From: a virus
IMG/VR virus record: IMGVR_UViG_3300025151_000056
Location: 1 to 49,092 of that record
DNA: 49,092 nt
Reading direction: 5' to 3' (one strand)
In this document: positions 16,401-24,207 of the stretch, piece by piece
Numbering within the stretch: the first letter of the stretch is position 1
Layout: every line of letters starts with the position of its first letter
The notes under the pieces: generated by a model
What the model was told of the DNA's origin: nothing
The model's database searches: none
What the model saw: the letters and a program-made list of their open reading frames with translations, nothing else
Translations under genes and position numbers: made by a program

Positions 16401-16425
16401 TTTACCCAATTTTAAAGGTGATAAA

Positions 16426-16911
16426 ATGGTTACAGTAACATCAAAAATTAATAGACCAAACGCTTTAGTTTTAAGACGAGGCGGAAAAGTATATTCGATT
16501 AAGAAAGGACAAAAAACAGAAATTCCATTAGGAATCGCTATTGGGTTTATGCCTGATAGTGGGTTAGAAGTGGAATTTGAAGAATCAGATAGAGAAGCAA
16601 TTGTTGATTTAATTCCTCCATTGAAAAATTCTCTAAAAAGAAATTTAGGAATTCCTGAAAATACTTCTGATGAAGATTTGAAAAATTATGTTTTTCCTGT
16701 AAAAGAAAAGAAGTTAGGTATTAAGAAACCTGCTCCTAAGAAGAAAAAACCAAAGAAAGAACCTGTAGTAGAAGTAGAGGAAGTGATAGAAAATGTTACA
16801 GAAGATATTGTTGAAGATAAAGAAGATAATACCAAAGAAAAAGAAGTAAAGGTTGAAGCCCCTAAGAAAAAGAGAGGCCGACCTAAGAAAAACGTTGATA
16901 AGACTGACTGA
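16426..16911 (+). CDS. AT-hook protein with basic tail
   Basis: 161 residues, ATG with AAAGGTGATAAA leader. Residues 1-70 form a compact beta-containing domain (NALVLRRGGKVYSIKKGQ ... GLEVEFEES). Residues 95-161 are a Lys/Pro/Glu-rich disordered tail that ends in KKKRGRPKKN at 147-156, a textbook AT-hook centred on RGRP (150-153), preceded by a second basic run, KKPAPKKKKPKK, at 100-111. AT-hooks bind the minor groove of A+T-rich DNA, which suits this genome. It may organise DNA in the capsid or bridge capsid and genome; inference. The N-terminal domain is not recognised. Confidence 0.75.
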   Translation: MVTVTSKINRPNALVLRRGGKVYSIKKGQKTEIPLGIAIGFMPDSGLEVEFEESDREAIVDLIPPLKNSLKRNLGIPENTSDEDLKNYVFPVKEKKLGIKKPAPKKKKPKKEPVVEVEEVIENVTEDIVEDKEDNTKEKEVKVEAPKKKRGRPKKNVDKTD

Positions 16912-16932
16912 ATGTAGAGGGGTTTGATTGTT

Positions 16933-17229
16933 ATGTCCTTTGCAGGTTCTAGTTCAAGTGGAGTAAAAACATCTTCACAAATGATTAACGTTGGTAAGAG
17001 TAAATTGATTAGTTGTTATTTAACATCTACCGCTAATGCGGTTTGCACATTGAAACTATGGGATAGTGCAAATTCTACTACTACCGGAAAGAAGGAGATA
17101 CTTAGATTACAAATTCATGCAGGGGGAAATGCGGAATCAATAGAACATGACTTACATGGAATGATTTCAAATAATGGAGTATATGCTCAACTAACGGGAA
17201 CGGGTGCATATACAGTTGCCTTTGCTTAG
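16933..17229 (+). CDS. small Ser/Thr-rich beta protein, candidate virion surface protein
   Basis: About 98 residues. ATG at 16933 is chosen; the upstream TTG at 16924 lies immediately against the GAGGGG leader. The sequence shows beta-sandwich strands (KLISCYLTSTANAVCTLKLWD, LRLQIHAGG, GVYAQLTGTGAYTVAFA) and begins with a flexible Gly/Ser stretch. Small proteins of this look are common next to capsid genes as decoration or fibre-head proteins. No confident family. Confidence 0.65.
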   Translation: MSFAGSSSSGVKTSSQMINVGKSKLISCYLTSTANAVCTLKLWDSANSTTTGKKEILRLQIHAGGNAESIEHDLHGMISNNGVYAQLTGTGAYTVAFA

Positions 17230-17240
17230 GAGATTAAAGA

Positions 17241-17651
17241 ATGCCGACATTAGATACAGATACTCGACTAATAATGACTATACTTTTTGTTGGTGCAGTT
17301 AGTGGCGTAAATGTTTATTTCTTTTCTCAATATGGTGCAGGATTTCTGAACTTCTATGGTGCTTACTCTCTATCCCTAATGTTTGGGGTATTGACTGTAG
17401 GCGGAATAATGATTATCAAAGCATTATTTGATTTGATTCTCAATGAGTATATTGAAGACTTATTGCTTCAACGTAGAATTGAGGCTTATTGGCGAAGAAA
17501 GGCCAAAGAAGAAGATACTAGAAAGAGAATCCGTGAATCTCTCAGAACATACGAATCTTCGGTTTACACCCCGCCATCATTCGTTTCTCCAATGCAACAA
17601 TCAAATGATAATTCTCTTTCTGCTACATTTTTAACAGAATATCAAGAATGA
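17241..17651 (+). CDS. small membrane protein, two transmembrane segments
   Basis: 136 residues, ATG with GGAGATTAAAGA leader. Two hydrophobic segments are clear at about residues 8-27 (IMTILFVGAVSGVNVYFF) and 38-61 (GAYSLSLMFGVLTVGGIMIIK). They are followed by a highly charged cytoplasmic-type helix (QRRIEAYWRRKAKEEDTRKR) and a disordered tail. It is the first of three consecutive membrane or membrane-associated genes ending in the GTPase. A membrane protein inside the head-tail cluster might be a virion membrane, entry or exit component; role unknown. Confidence 0.72.
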   Translation: MPTLDTDTRLIMTILFVGAVSGVNVYFFSQYGAGFLNFYGAYSLSLMFGVLTVGGIMIIKALFDLILNEYIEDLLLQRRIEAYWRRKAKEEDTRKRIRESLRTYESSVYTPPSFVSPMQQSNDNSLSATFLTEYQE

Positions 17652-17665
17652 TGTGAGGGATATGC

Positions 17666-17890
17666 GTGGTATCAGAATTACTAATGGGATTTGATGAATC
17701 CACATTAGCATACGATTTACAACGAGCGCATTCTGCTGATGTTTGGTTTTTAAGAGCAAGGTTTTGGCTTTGGGGAACTGCTGCCTCAATATGTAGTTTT
17801 CTTTTAGGTCATGCCTTACCGTTTTGGGGAGTAAATCTCTACGGTTGGGCGTGGGGAGGTATAGTTAATTTTTGGAATCATTTATGGTGA
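17666..17890 (+). CDS. small tryptophan-rich membrane protein
   Basis: 74 residues from GTG at 17666 (ATG at 17684 is an internal alternative), with GTGAGGGAT upstream. An N-terminal amphipathic part is followed by a hydrophobic, aromatic C-terminal half: about 46-59 (GTAASICSFLLGHA in context FWLWGTAASI...) and a terminal run of Trp/Gly (LYGWAWGGIVNFWNHLW). It contains eight or more Trp in 74 residues. It looks membrane-inserted or membrane-interfacial. The GTPase gene starts 4 bases after its stop, implying coupled synthesis. No family recognised. Confidence 0.65.
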   Translation: MVSELLMGFDESTLAYDLQRAHSADVWFLRARFWLWGTAASICSFLLGHALPFWGVNLYGWAWGGIVNFWNHLW

Positions 17891-17894
17891 TTAA

Positions 17895-18566
17895 ATGTCT
17901 ATAATGGCAGGTTTCGCAATATTAGTTGTTGAGGCTACAAATAAATTATATCAAAGATTACATTCAATAAATTTCGGTGTCTATGGAGCGTCAATGGCCG
18001 GAAAAACTACATTACATAATCAACTTAGAACAAGAGGTGAAGTTCCCACAATCCAAGAAAGAACGGTTGGTAGAAAACGAGCCACTAGAAAATATGTAAA
18101 ATTAGATGGAGATGCACACACAATCAAAACCGCAGATATAGGAGGACAGTCAGTTTATTGGGGTGAATGGATAGAAGACATGAAAAGAAGACGTACTAAA
18201 TATGTAATATTCATGTTAGATGATAGACATTTATCGAAACATTATGATATAGAACAACAATTATGTTGGACTTTTTTAGTTGATACAATATGTTCAAATG
18301 AATGGTATTATAATGGAAAAAGAGTAAAAAAGAAACAATCAGATTATCCGATTGCAGTAGGGCTATGGGCTAACAAATATGATTTGTGGAAAGACAAATA
18401 TGATTATGAGGGAGATATGGCTAACCATCCAATATTTGAATCATTCAAAACAGGTATGCAAAAATTAAACGATAAAGGAATTCCATGTTACAAATATGTT
18501 GTAAGTGCAAAATCAGATTCAGAAATGGTGTATAGAGGAATATTAACAATGATAAAAGACTACTAG
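17895..18566 (+). CDS. Arf-like small GTPase
   Basis: 223 residues, ATG with GGTGATTAA leader. G1/P-loop GASMAGKTT at 31-39; likely G2 threonine in PTIQ at 51-54; G3 DIGGQ at 81-85; G4 WANKYDLW at 158-165; G5 SAKS at 204-207. The DxGGQ followed by a Trp-containing helix, PTI-type switch 1 and ANKxDL are the Arf/Sar/Arl pattern rather than that of translation factors. Residues 1-25 are hydrophobic to amphipathic (MSIMAGFAILVVEATNKLYQ), like the membrane-binding N-terminal helix of Arf proteins. An insertion around 134-150 (YYNGKRVKKKQSD) is basic. All nucleotide-binding residues seem intact, so it is probably an active GTP-dependent switch at a membrane. It sits directly after two small membrane-protein genes. 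Virus role unknown. Confidence 0.86.
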   Translation: MSIMAGFAILVVEATNKLYQRLHSINFGVYGASMAGKTTLHNQLRTRGEVPTIQERTVGRKRATRKYVKLDGDAHTIKTADIGGQSVYWGEWIEDMKRRRTKYVIFMLDDRHLSKHYDIEQQLCWTFLVDTICSNEWYYNGKRVKKKQSDYPIAVGLWANKYDLWKDKYDYEGDMANHPIFESFKTGMQKLNDKGIPCYKYVVSAKSDSEMVYRGILTMIKDY

Positions 18567-18574
18567 GTGATAAG

Positions 18575-19249
18575 ATGAGTATGCAGTATCAACCCAATTC
18601 ATTTATAGGTGCAGAATCAACAACTGTTCCTAACGCATTTTTAGATAGAATATCTCAAGCGAGAGCAGCAGGAACAGTAATGGCTTATGAATATAAAAGC
18701 CATAAACAAAAGAAACAATTGAAAGAAATGATTACAATTTTAAAACCTGAAAAAAAGAAATTTTTAGGAATAAAATATGGATTTAAATTCAATATAAAAG
18801 ACCGTTGCGTAGTATGTGGAACACAGAAAATATGGAGTTCTAATGATAAAGTTAGACCTCCAATACCCCTGCATAAAGTTAGAAAAGGCTATCCAATGAG
18901 GGGAACTTATTGCAATAAACACGCAGAACTCCATCGTCAATATGAAATGCTTGAGCAGCAAATTTTAGCAGAAGAACATGGGCTTTCCTTTTCTGCTTAT
19001 GTTCCCTCAGTTGCTAAGACTTTGAATCCGTTAGCAACAGGCCCATTAACTTCTTTAAAACAAGAAGACATACAATCACTTTCTTCATTAGGTTGGGCTA
19101 TAAAACCCCCACAAATGGGGTCAGAATCGAAAGAAGAAGAAATTTTTAGACTATTAATTGAAACTAATTCAATTAGTGAAAGAATCAAAACTTTATTGAG
19201 CGAAGGCATTGTGATACCCATTGAAGAAGAAGCGGAGAGTGATGATTGA
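18575..19249 (+). CDS. zinc-knuckle protein, unknown
   Basis: 224 residues, ATG with AGGTGATAAG leader. A probable zinc site is formed by C78-x2-C81 (CVVCG) and C113-x2-H116 (YCNKH). Before it is a basic region (SHKQKKQLK...KPEKKKFLG), after it a helical segment and a Pro-rich linker, ending in a very acidic tail (EEEAESDD). It follows the GTPase gene by 8 bases and overlaps the next gene by 1 base, so it belongs to the same unit; it could be a partner or effector of the GTPase. No named family recognised. Confidence 0.68.
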   Translation: MSMQYQPNSFIGAESTTVPNAFLDRISQARAAGTVMAYEYKSHKQKKQLKEMITILKPEKKKFLGIKYGFKFNIKDRCVVCGTQKIWSSNDKVRPPIPLHKVRKGYPMRGTYCNKHAELHRQYEMLEQQILAEEHGLSFSAYVPSVAKTLNPLATGPLTSLKQEDIQSLSSLGWAIKPPQMGSESKEEEIFRLLIETNSISERIKTLLSEGIVIPIEEEAESDD

Positions 19250-19941
19250 TGGGTCTTTTTGGCACAAGTAATGGCAGTATTTCTAATCAAATTACTGCTC
19301 AAGGACAAACTAATTTTAAGACAATGAATAATCTTTTAACTCTACAGGAAAACCATGTTGAAGAATTTTTTCAATATCATGGAGAAAATTTCCTAAGTAG
19401 TTTTGAAAAGTTATTAGAAGATGTAATTGAAAGAGTAGTTAGTAGAATGCTTACTGATTTGAAATTTAGTACAGGTTCTAGTGGTGAAATCACCATGCAC
19501 CCTGATGCTATGCGTGAGTATGAAAAAATAACTGCTGAAAATATTCAATTAGATTTACAGAATTTATTGGCTACTGCATTGAATAGTGAAGTAATTGTTC
19601 AACGTAGAATGGCTAAACAACAATATTTGGAATCTCAAGGATTTGCAGTTCCACAGGAACAACAACCACAACAACAATTGCCTATGGGACAACCTAATGC
19701 TCCTGCAAATATTCAAGGCGCACCTGCTATGGGCGGAATGAATCAACAAATGATGCAACAACAAATGGCTTTTAACAATCAATCAGGTTATCCTATTCCA
19801 CCATCAGGTTATGACCAATATAACAATCCATATTGGATTGACCCCGCAACAGGACAACCAACATATAATCCACCGCAAAGTGGTTTAGGTTTAGCCGCAG
19901 GATTAGGTAAAGCAGTAGCATGGGCGAAGTGGTTAGCATAA
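19249..19941 (+). CDS. Q/P/N-rich protein with helical N-terminus
   Basis: 231 residues from ATG at 19249, overlapping the previous stop (TGATG); a TTG at 19246 is the alternative. Residues 20-120 are helical and amphipathic. Residues 125-215 are a low-complexity stretch rich in Gln, Pro, Met, Asn and Gly (for example EQQPQQQLPMGQP, MNQQMMQQQMAFNNQ) followed by PYWIDPATGQPTYNPP. The C-terminal 19 residues (GLGLAAGLGKAVAWAKWLA) form a hydrophobic or amphipathic helix that could touch membrane. It may be a virion or membrane-remodelling partner of the GTPase unit; inference only. Confidence 0.68.
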   Translation: MGLFGTSNGSISNQITAQGQTNFKTMNNLLTLQENHVEEFFQYHGENFLSSFEKLLEDVIERVVSRMLTDLKFSTGSSGEITMHPDAMREYEKITAENIQLDLQNLLATALNSEVIVQRRMAKQQYLESQGFAVPQEQQPQQQLPMGQPNAPANIQGAPAMGGMNQQMMQQQMAFNNQSGYPIPPSGYDQYNNPYWIDPATGQPTYNPPQSGLGLAAGLGKAVAWAKWLA

Positions 19942-19957
19942 GGTTGGGGTTGAATGG

Positions 19958-22381
19958 ATGCTAATGAAAGAAGACAGAATTAGAATACCTGAAAATAAAT
20001 CAGTTAATCTCCCTGTTCTTTCTTATTCTCAATCAGATACTTCTACAACTAACTTTGATACTTTGATGCGTGATGATGAAATTCTTCATGCTATGATAGG
20101 TAGTTTGATAGAAGGACTTCCTGCGGGTTTTGGTAAAGGTGTTAGTAATTATATTAATACTGCATCTAAAAGAATGAGATATATTGGCAACTATAAATCC
20201 GAAGATACTAAAGAAAACGATTCTATTAGAAAACTAAAAAGAAATAGATTCAATTCATTAAAAAAAGAAAAATTTGAAGATGTAATAAATCACAAGGATT
20301 TACCGGATGATTTGAAAAATAAATTAGAATTAGATAAACTATTCAAATCAGGTACTTTGTATAATTATCTTTTTACTGATGTTTTGATAGACAAAAAAAC
20401 AAAACGCCGTATTAGTGCTTTTGACCCAACAGTAGAACAGATATGTAATCCTGAATTGATTACATCTAGATTTGGAGACATAGGCTTTCCCCTTGAAGGG
20501 AGTGAATATGAATATGAAGAAGGCATTAAGAGAGAGCGTGAAAAATTAAAGATTACAATAAGTAGAGATGTGGAAAACTTCGTTAAAGCAATGCAAGAAA
20601 ATAAAGCATTGATATATCCTGAAATGTTGAAAGGTAGTATTACGGTAGAAAAAGACGAAGAATCTATTGAAATTATTTTTGATACTCATAAATACATTCA
20701 ATTAGTCTTTAAAAAAATATTTCCAGATATGAATTTTCAAGACCTTTCAAATAATAAAGCGTTACAAAACAGATTTAAAGAAATATACAATATGAAAGTT
20801 TTAGATAAAAAATCAATATCAACTCGTAAAGTCGAAAAACTATTGGCGAATTCATCTTTTAATTTATTAGAAGTAGAATCTGAAACAGTAGAAGGTAAAG
20901 TTGATTTAGACAAGTTAAAACTACTTAACTATATAGAAAAGATTAACCCCGCAACAGGAGAACCAACTGCGGTAACAACAAAAAATGTATCTCTTAGGCA
21001 ACTTCAATCTTTAGACCCAAGTAAAGAAATAAACGTTTCAAATGTTAATGATGTGATTAATTCTATTGATAAACAAACACTCATTGGAAATGTTTTAACT
21101 AGTTTAATTACTCCTACAGATTCAATTCTAACAACAGGAAAATTTAGTTTCTTTATTGATATTAATTCAGAATTTCAGGAATTAGATAGCATAGATAAAT
21201 TTACAACTTTCTTATCTAAAGATGAAATCATTGAAAATCTTGAAGGTGAAATGTTTGATATTCTAGTATTAGTTGTTATAGCAGGATATTATGTTGATAT
21301 TTTGAGAGAAACTTCTGAGAAGTTTGAAGGAGAGACTTTAGAATCTCAATCTAAAGAACTTGAACAATTTTACGATGAAGACGAAAGAGTTAGAACGTTT
21401 TTAAATGAAAATTCAGAAGAATTAGAACAATTAAAACAAAAGGCAGTAGAATCACAAAAAGATGATAAAAAAGAAAGCGTCAAAGAAATCGAAGAAAGGG
21501 TCGAAAGAGAATACATTGATGATGCCGTGAGAGAAAGAAAAAAATTATCTGATGGACTACCAATAATTTTAGTTGGAGAAACAAAAGCAGGTAGAAAATC
21601 ATTTGAGCGTACACTTAGAGAATTAGGACAAGAAATTTCTAGTGGTAAGGTATTTCAGAAAAAAACATATGAAAGATATTTTGAATTAGTTGATAAAGAA
21701 ATAGAAAATTTTGATAAGAAATCTATTGAATATCAAGTTTTAGATAATTTACTTTCAACATTTTATGATTTAACTAAAAAAGATAGTGCAATATTTACTA
21801 GTGCAAATCAAGTATATGATTCTGAGGTTCTAGATGAAATGTTAAGATATGTGAATGAATTTTCTGTTGAAGACATGACGGAAATAGATGAAGATGGAAA
21901 TATAGATGAAAGTAGGTTAAATAATCTTAGAAAAGCATTTACTAGTGAATTTAAAAGCGATAAAAAAGGCAAATTAGATGAACAGACTGAAAAGGCAATA
22001 CTGTGGTACAATTCTTTAACAGAAGAAGATAAAGAAAAATTAGAAAAAGATAAAAAGATAGACTCAAGAAATGTTTTAGAAGCATATCTTGAAAATAAAG
22101 ATAAAAAAATAAACATCAAACGAGGTCTTGCGTATTTTAGAAGAATAGGAAAAGGACTAGATGAAAAATCTGGGAAAGTAGTTAGAAGAAAAGAATTCGG
22201 TACAGATTTCTCTAATTCAATTTCTCTTGATGCTAAAACAATTCAAAGTGTTCCTTCAAAAAGACCCTTTGATAAAGGAAAAATAACAATTGGTAGTAAA
22301 AAAATAACTAAACAAGATAGTCAGGTTCTATTAAGACTATCAAGAAACTATGACCGACTAGAAAGATATGTGAATAAATGA
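19958..22381 (+). CDS. 807-residue charged protein, unknown
   Basis: ATG at 19958 about 7 bases after GGTTGGGG (ATG at 19964 also in frame). The first 70 residues (SYSQSDTSTTNFDTLMRDDE, GSLIEGLPAGFGKG) look globular; the remainder is Lys/Glu/Asp-rich and mainly helical, with NPATGEPTAVTT near residue 331 and one hydrophobic helix (MFDILVLVVIAGYYVDILRE) at about 431-450 that could be a core helix or membrane-associated. Lysine is mainly AAA and leucine TTA. No family recognised. It lies between the GTPase unit and the connector genes; an internal virion or ejection protein is conceivable but unsupported. Confidence 0.72.
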   Translation: MLMKEDRIRIPENKSVNLPVLSYSQSDTSTTNFDTLMRDDEILHAMIGSLIEGLPAGFGKGVSNYINTASKRMRYIGNYKSEDTKENDSIRKLKRNRFNSLKKEKFEDVINHKDLPDDLKNKLELDKLFKSGTLYNYLFTDVLIDKKTKRRISAFDPTVEQICNPELITSRFGDIGFPLEGSEYEYEEGIKREREKLKITISRDVENFVKAMQENKALIYPEMLKGSITVEKDEESIEIIFDTHKYIQLVFKKIFPDMNFQDLSNNKALQNRFKEIYNMKVLDKKSISTRKVEKLLANSSFNLLEVESETVEGKVDLDKLKLLNYIEKINPATGEPTAVTTKNVSLRQLQSLDPSKEINVSNVNDVINSIDKQTLIGNVLTSLITPTDSILTTGKFSFFIDINSEFQELDSIDKFTTFLSKDEIIENLEGEMFDILVLVVIAGYYVDILRETSEKFEGETLESQSKELEQFYDEDERVRTFLNENSEELEQLKQKAVESQKDDKKESVKEIEERVEREYIDDAVRERKKLSDGLPIILVGETKAGRKSFERTLRELGQEISSGKVFQKKTYERYFELVDKEIENFDKKSIEYQVLDNLLSTFYDLTKKDSAIFTSANQVYDSEVLDEMLRYVNEFSVEDMTEIDEDGNIDESRLNNLRKAFTSEFKSDKKGKLDEQTEKAILWYNSLTEEDKEKLEKDKKIDSRNVLEAYLENKDKKINIKRGLAYFRRIGKGLDEKSGKVVRRKEFGTDFSNSISLDAKTIQSVPSKRPFDKGKITIGSKKITKQDSQVLLRLSRNYDRLERYVNK

Positions 22382-22390
22382 CGTGATACT

Positions 22391-23467
22391 ATGGCAAAAC
22401 TATCCTCCCCAAGTGATTTTACGAATATAAATGTGAATTATGCAATTGGAAATGGTTACTATACTACCCATACTGATGTATCTAACCTGTTACAAATATC
22501 TGCATTTGGTGATAGCACAACACCAACAAGAGCCGAAGTTGGTAAGATAATTAAAAGAGTAGAGGAAAAGATAGACGATGCAATCAAACTATCGTATCGT
22601 CCTATCATTTACAAAGACGAATATTATAATTTTGAAGGAGTGAATGAGAGCCATTATCCATTGAGAAAGTATCGAGATTATGTAGGTTTTATTCAATTAC
22701 AACACCCAAAAGTGCAGAAGATAGTTAGATTAGAAGTTTGGCAGAATGATAAATATGTTGATTTGGCTTCTGCTACTGCTAAGATAAAAGTTCCATCTTC
22801 AACTACTGAATCAAATTGGAATATTACATTAACCGCAGGGCCACATTCATTTACTTTAACAGAAAATACACATTTCTACGATTCGTTTGGCCCTAAAACT
22901 ACTGCGAGTCAAATCGTTGATGCAATCAATGAAGTGTTTCCTGCTAAAACTGCTAGATTTACAGGAGAAACTGCTGCTAAATCTGTAACTGCTACCGGAA
23001 ATACTTCAATTAATGTTTCAGATTTCTTTTATGCAACTACTGATAGTGAAGCAGGAGATACTGTTGTGATTTCTTCGTTATTGCTAGGAGATGACGGTTC
23101 AGCCTGTACTGTTAATTCTACATTTGGTACTGTTACGAATTTTACAGACCATCAAGACCAAAGAAGGTTAGGAGATTATTGGACTATCAATTCAGAATCA
23201 AAAATATTTTTCCTAAGACAATATCCGTTTTTACAAAACCATTCAATTAGAGTTACTTATGTTAGTGGAGATTCTAGAGTTCCTGCTCCAATACATGAAG
23301 CCGCTACTAAATTAGTTGCAGCAGAAGTAATTCGACATGATGATAACTCAATTATGATTGCTGAGACAGGTTCTAACATTGACCTGAAAGCCAAACACGA
23401 TATTCTGAAAGAAGAAGCAATGGAAATTATCAATGGTAAAAAGGAAATGATACACTTTATTTCGTGA
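22391..23467 (+). CDS. head-tail connector (adaptor) protein with inserted beta domain
   Basis: 358 residues, ATG after GTGATACT. The N-terminal helical part (TPTRAEVGKIIKRVEEKIDDAIK) and the C-terminal part (APIHEAATKLVAAEVIRHDD ... KHDILKEEAMEIINGKK) together resemble the gp6/gp15-type adaptor fold that sits under the portal. Between them, about residues 115-250 are a Ser/Thr-rich beta region (TAGPHSFTLTEN ... GDTVVISSLLLGDDGSACTV) inserted in the fold. Position before the tail terminator and tube genes agrees. Family call moderate; insertion makes it larger than typical adaptors (about 100-200 residues). Confidence 0.72.
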   Translation: MAKLSSPSDFTNINVNYAIGNGYYTTHTDVSNLLQISAFGDSTTPTRAEVGKIIKRVEEKIDDAIKLSYRPIIYKDEYYNFEGVNESHYPLRKYRDYVGFIQLQHPKVQKIVRLEVWQNDKYVDLASATAKIKVPSSTTESNWNITLTAGPHSFTLTENTHFYDSFGPKTTASQIVDAINEVFPAKTARFTGETAAKSVTATGNTSINVSDFFYATTDSEAGDTVVISSLLLGDDGSACTVNSTFGTVTNFTDHQDQRRLGDYWTINSESKIFFLRQYPFLQNHSIRVTYVSGDSRVPAPIHEAATKLVAAEVIRHDDNSIMIAETGSNIDLKAKHDILKEEAMEIINGKKEMIHFIS

Positions 23468-23471
23468 TAAT

Positions 23472-23681
23472 ATGAGTGAAATAGATAGACTAACTAGCCG
23501 ATTCGATGAGTTAGTTGAAATTGAAAAAGAAAGAAATGAACTCTTAAAAGATTTAACAGATATTTTGGGTTTTGATATTAGTTTTTCAGATGAGCAAATA
23601 ATACAAAATGCGAAAGATGTTTTAGCAATAGAAACTAAAAAAGTTCTTAAAAGTGAGGTTAGAAAATTATGGATGAAGTAA
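23472..23681 (+). CDS. small coiled-coil protein in connector region
   Basis: 69 residues, ATG with CGTGATAAT leader. Nearly all charged helix with heptad-like Leu/Ile spacing (RFDELVEIEKERNELLKDLTD). It overlaps the following gene by 13 bases, whose ATG lies inside its last codons. Likely a short oligomerising helper in connector assembly; no family recognised. Confidence 0.65.
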   Translation: MSEIDRLTSRFDELVEIEKERNELLKDLTDILGFDISFSDEQIIQNAKDVLAIETKKVLKSEVRKLWMK

Positions 23682-24196
23682 CTTTCATAACTAGACTTCT
23701 AAGTGATAATTGGTCTTCTGCTGCATCTGCTTTAGTTACTAGGGGAGACATTACTTCTTCTCATAATGCGACACCGAAATTTATTGACGTAAGGTCTATT
23801 CAACCCAATGAAGGAAGACGTGTAGATGTGGATTCTCAGTCTGTAATCGTGGTTTTTGAGGATAGTTCTAGTACAGATTACCCTACTATTGACTACGCAG
23901 TAAGAAATGAAACATTTACATTCACATTGCATCTGCGAGTATTACACCGGAGGGACTTTGTAGAGAATACTTACTCAAGAGATAGGCTTCAAGCACTATA
24001 CAGAATTGTAAGATATATTATGGAAAATAATTCTTTACGTCCTACCGTATATGTTAATGGAGATTCTAATAACGCTAAAGAAGAAGAAGCAGAAATAATC
24101 AAATTAACATCAAGAAGTGAAGCCAATGATAGAGGAAAAAGATTATTGGGTTACAAGATAGGCGTAGAAATGAAAAGATTTGCTAGGAACGTGTGA
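23669..24196 (+). CDS. tail terminator / head-tail completion protein (candidate)
   Basis: 175 residues, ATG after GAGGTTAGAAAATT inside the preceding gene. Alternating beta strands and a central helix (RDRLQALYRIVRYIMENN) with QSVIVVFEDSS and ETFTFTLHLRVLHR fit the tail-terminator (gpU-like) architecture. Its place between the adaptor and tail-tube genes is where that gene usually lies. It ends at 24196, 11 bases before the preferred tube start. The call leans on synteny and fold-like pattern, not on diagnostic motifs. Confidence 0.6.
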   Translation: MDEVTFITRLLSDNWSSAASALVTRGDITSSHNATPKFIDVRSIQPNEGRRVDVDSQSVIVVFEDSSSTDYPTIDYAVRNETFTFTLHLRVLHRRDFVENTYSRDRLQALYRIVRYIMENNSLRPTVYVNGDSNNAKEEEAEIIKLTSRSEANDRGKRLLGYKIGVEMKRFARNV

Positions 24197-24207
24197 GGGG
24201 ATTTGAA

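Noticed and set aside
6810-17634. Short + strand frames inside the portal gene (6810-7022) and inside the two-segment membrane-protein gene (17443-17634)
   Set aside because: Both are out-of-frame shadows of the real genes with no leader and unnatural composition.
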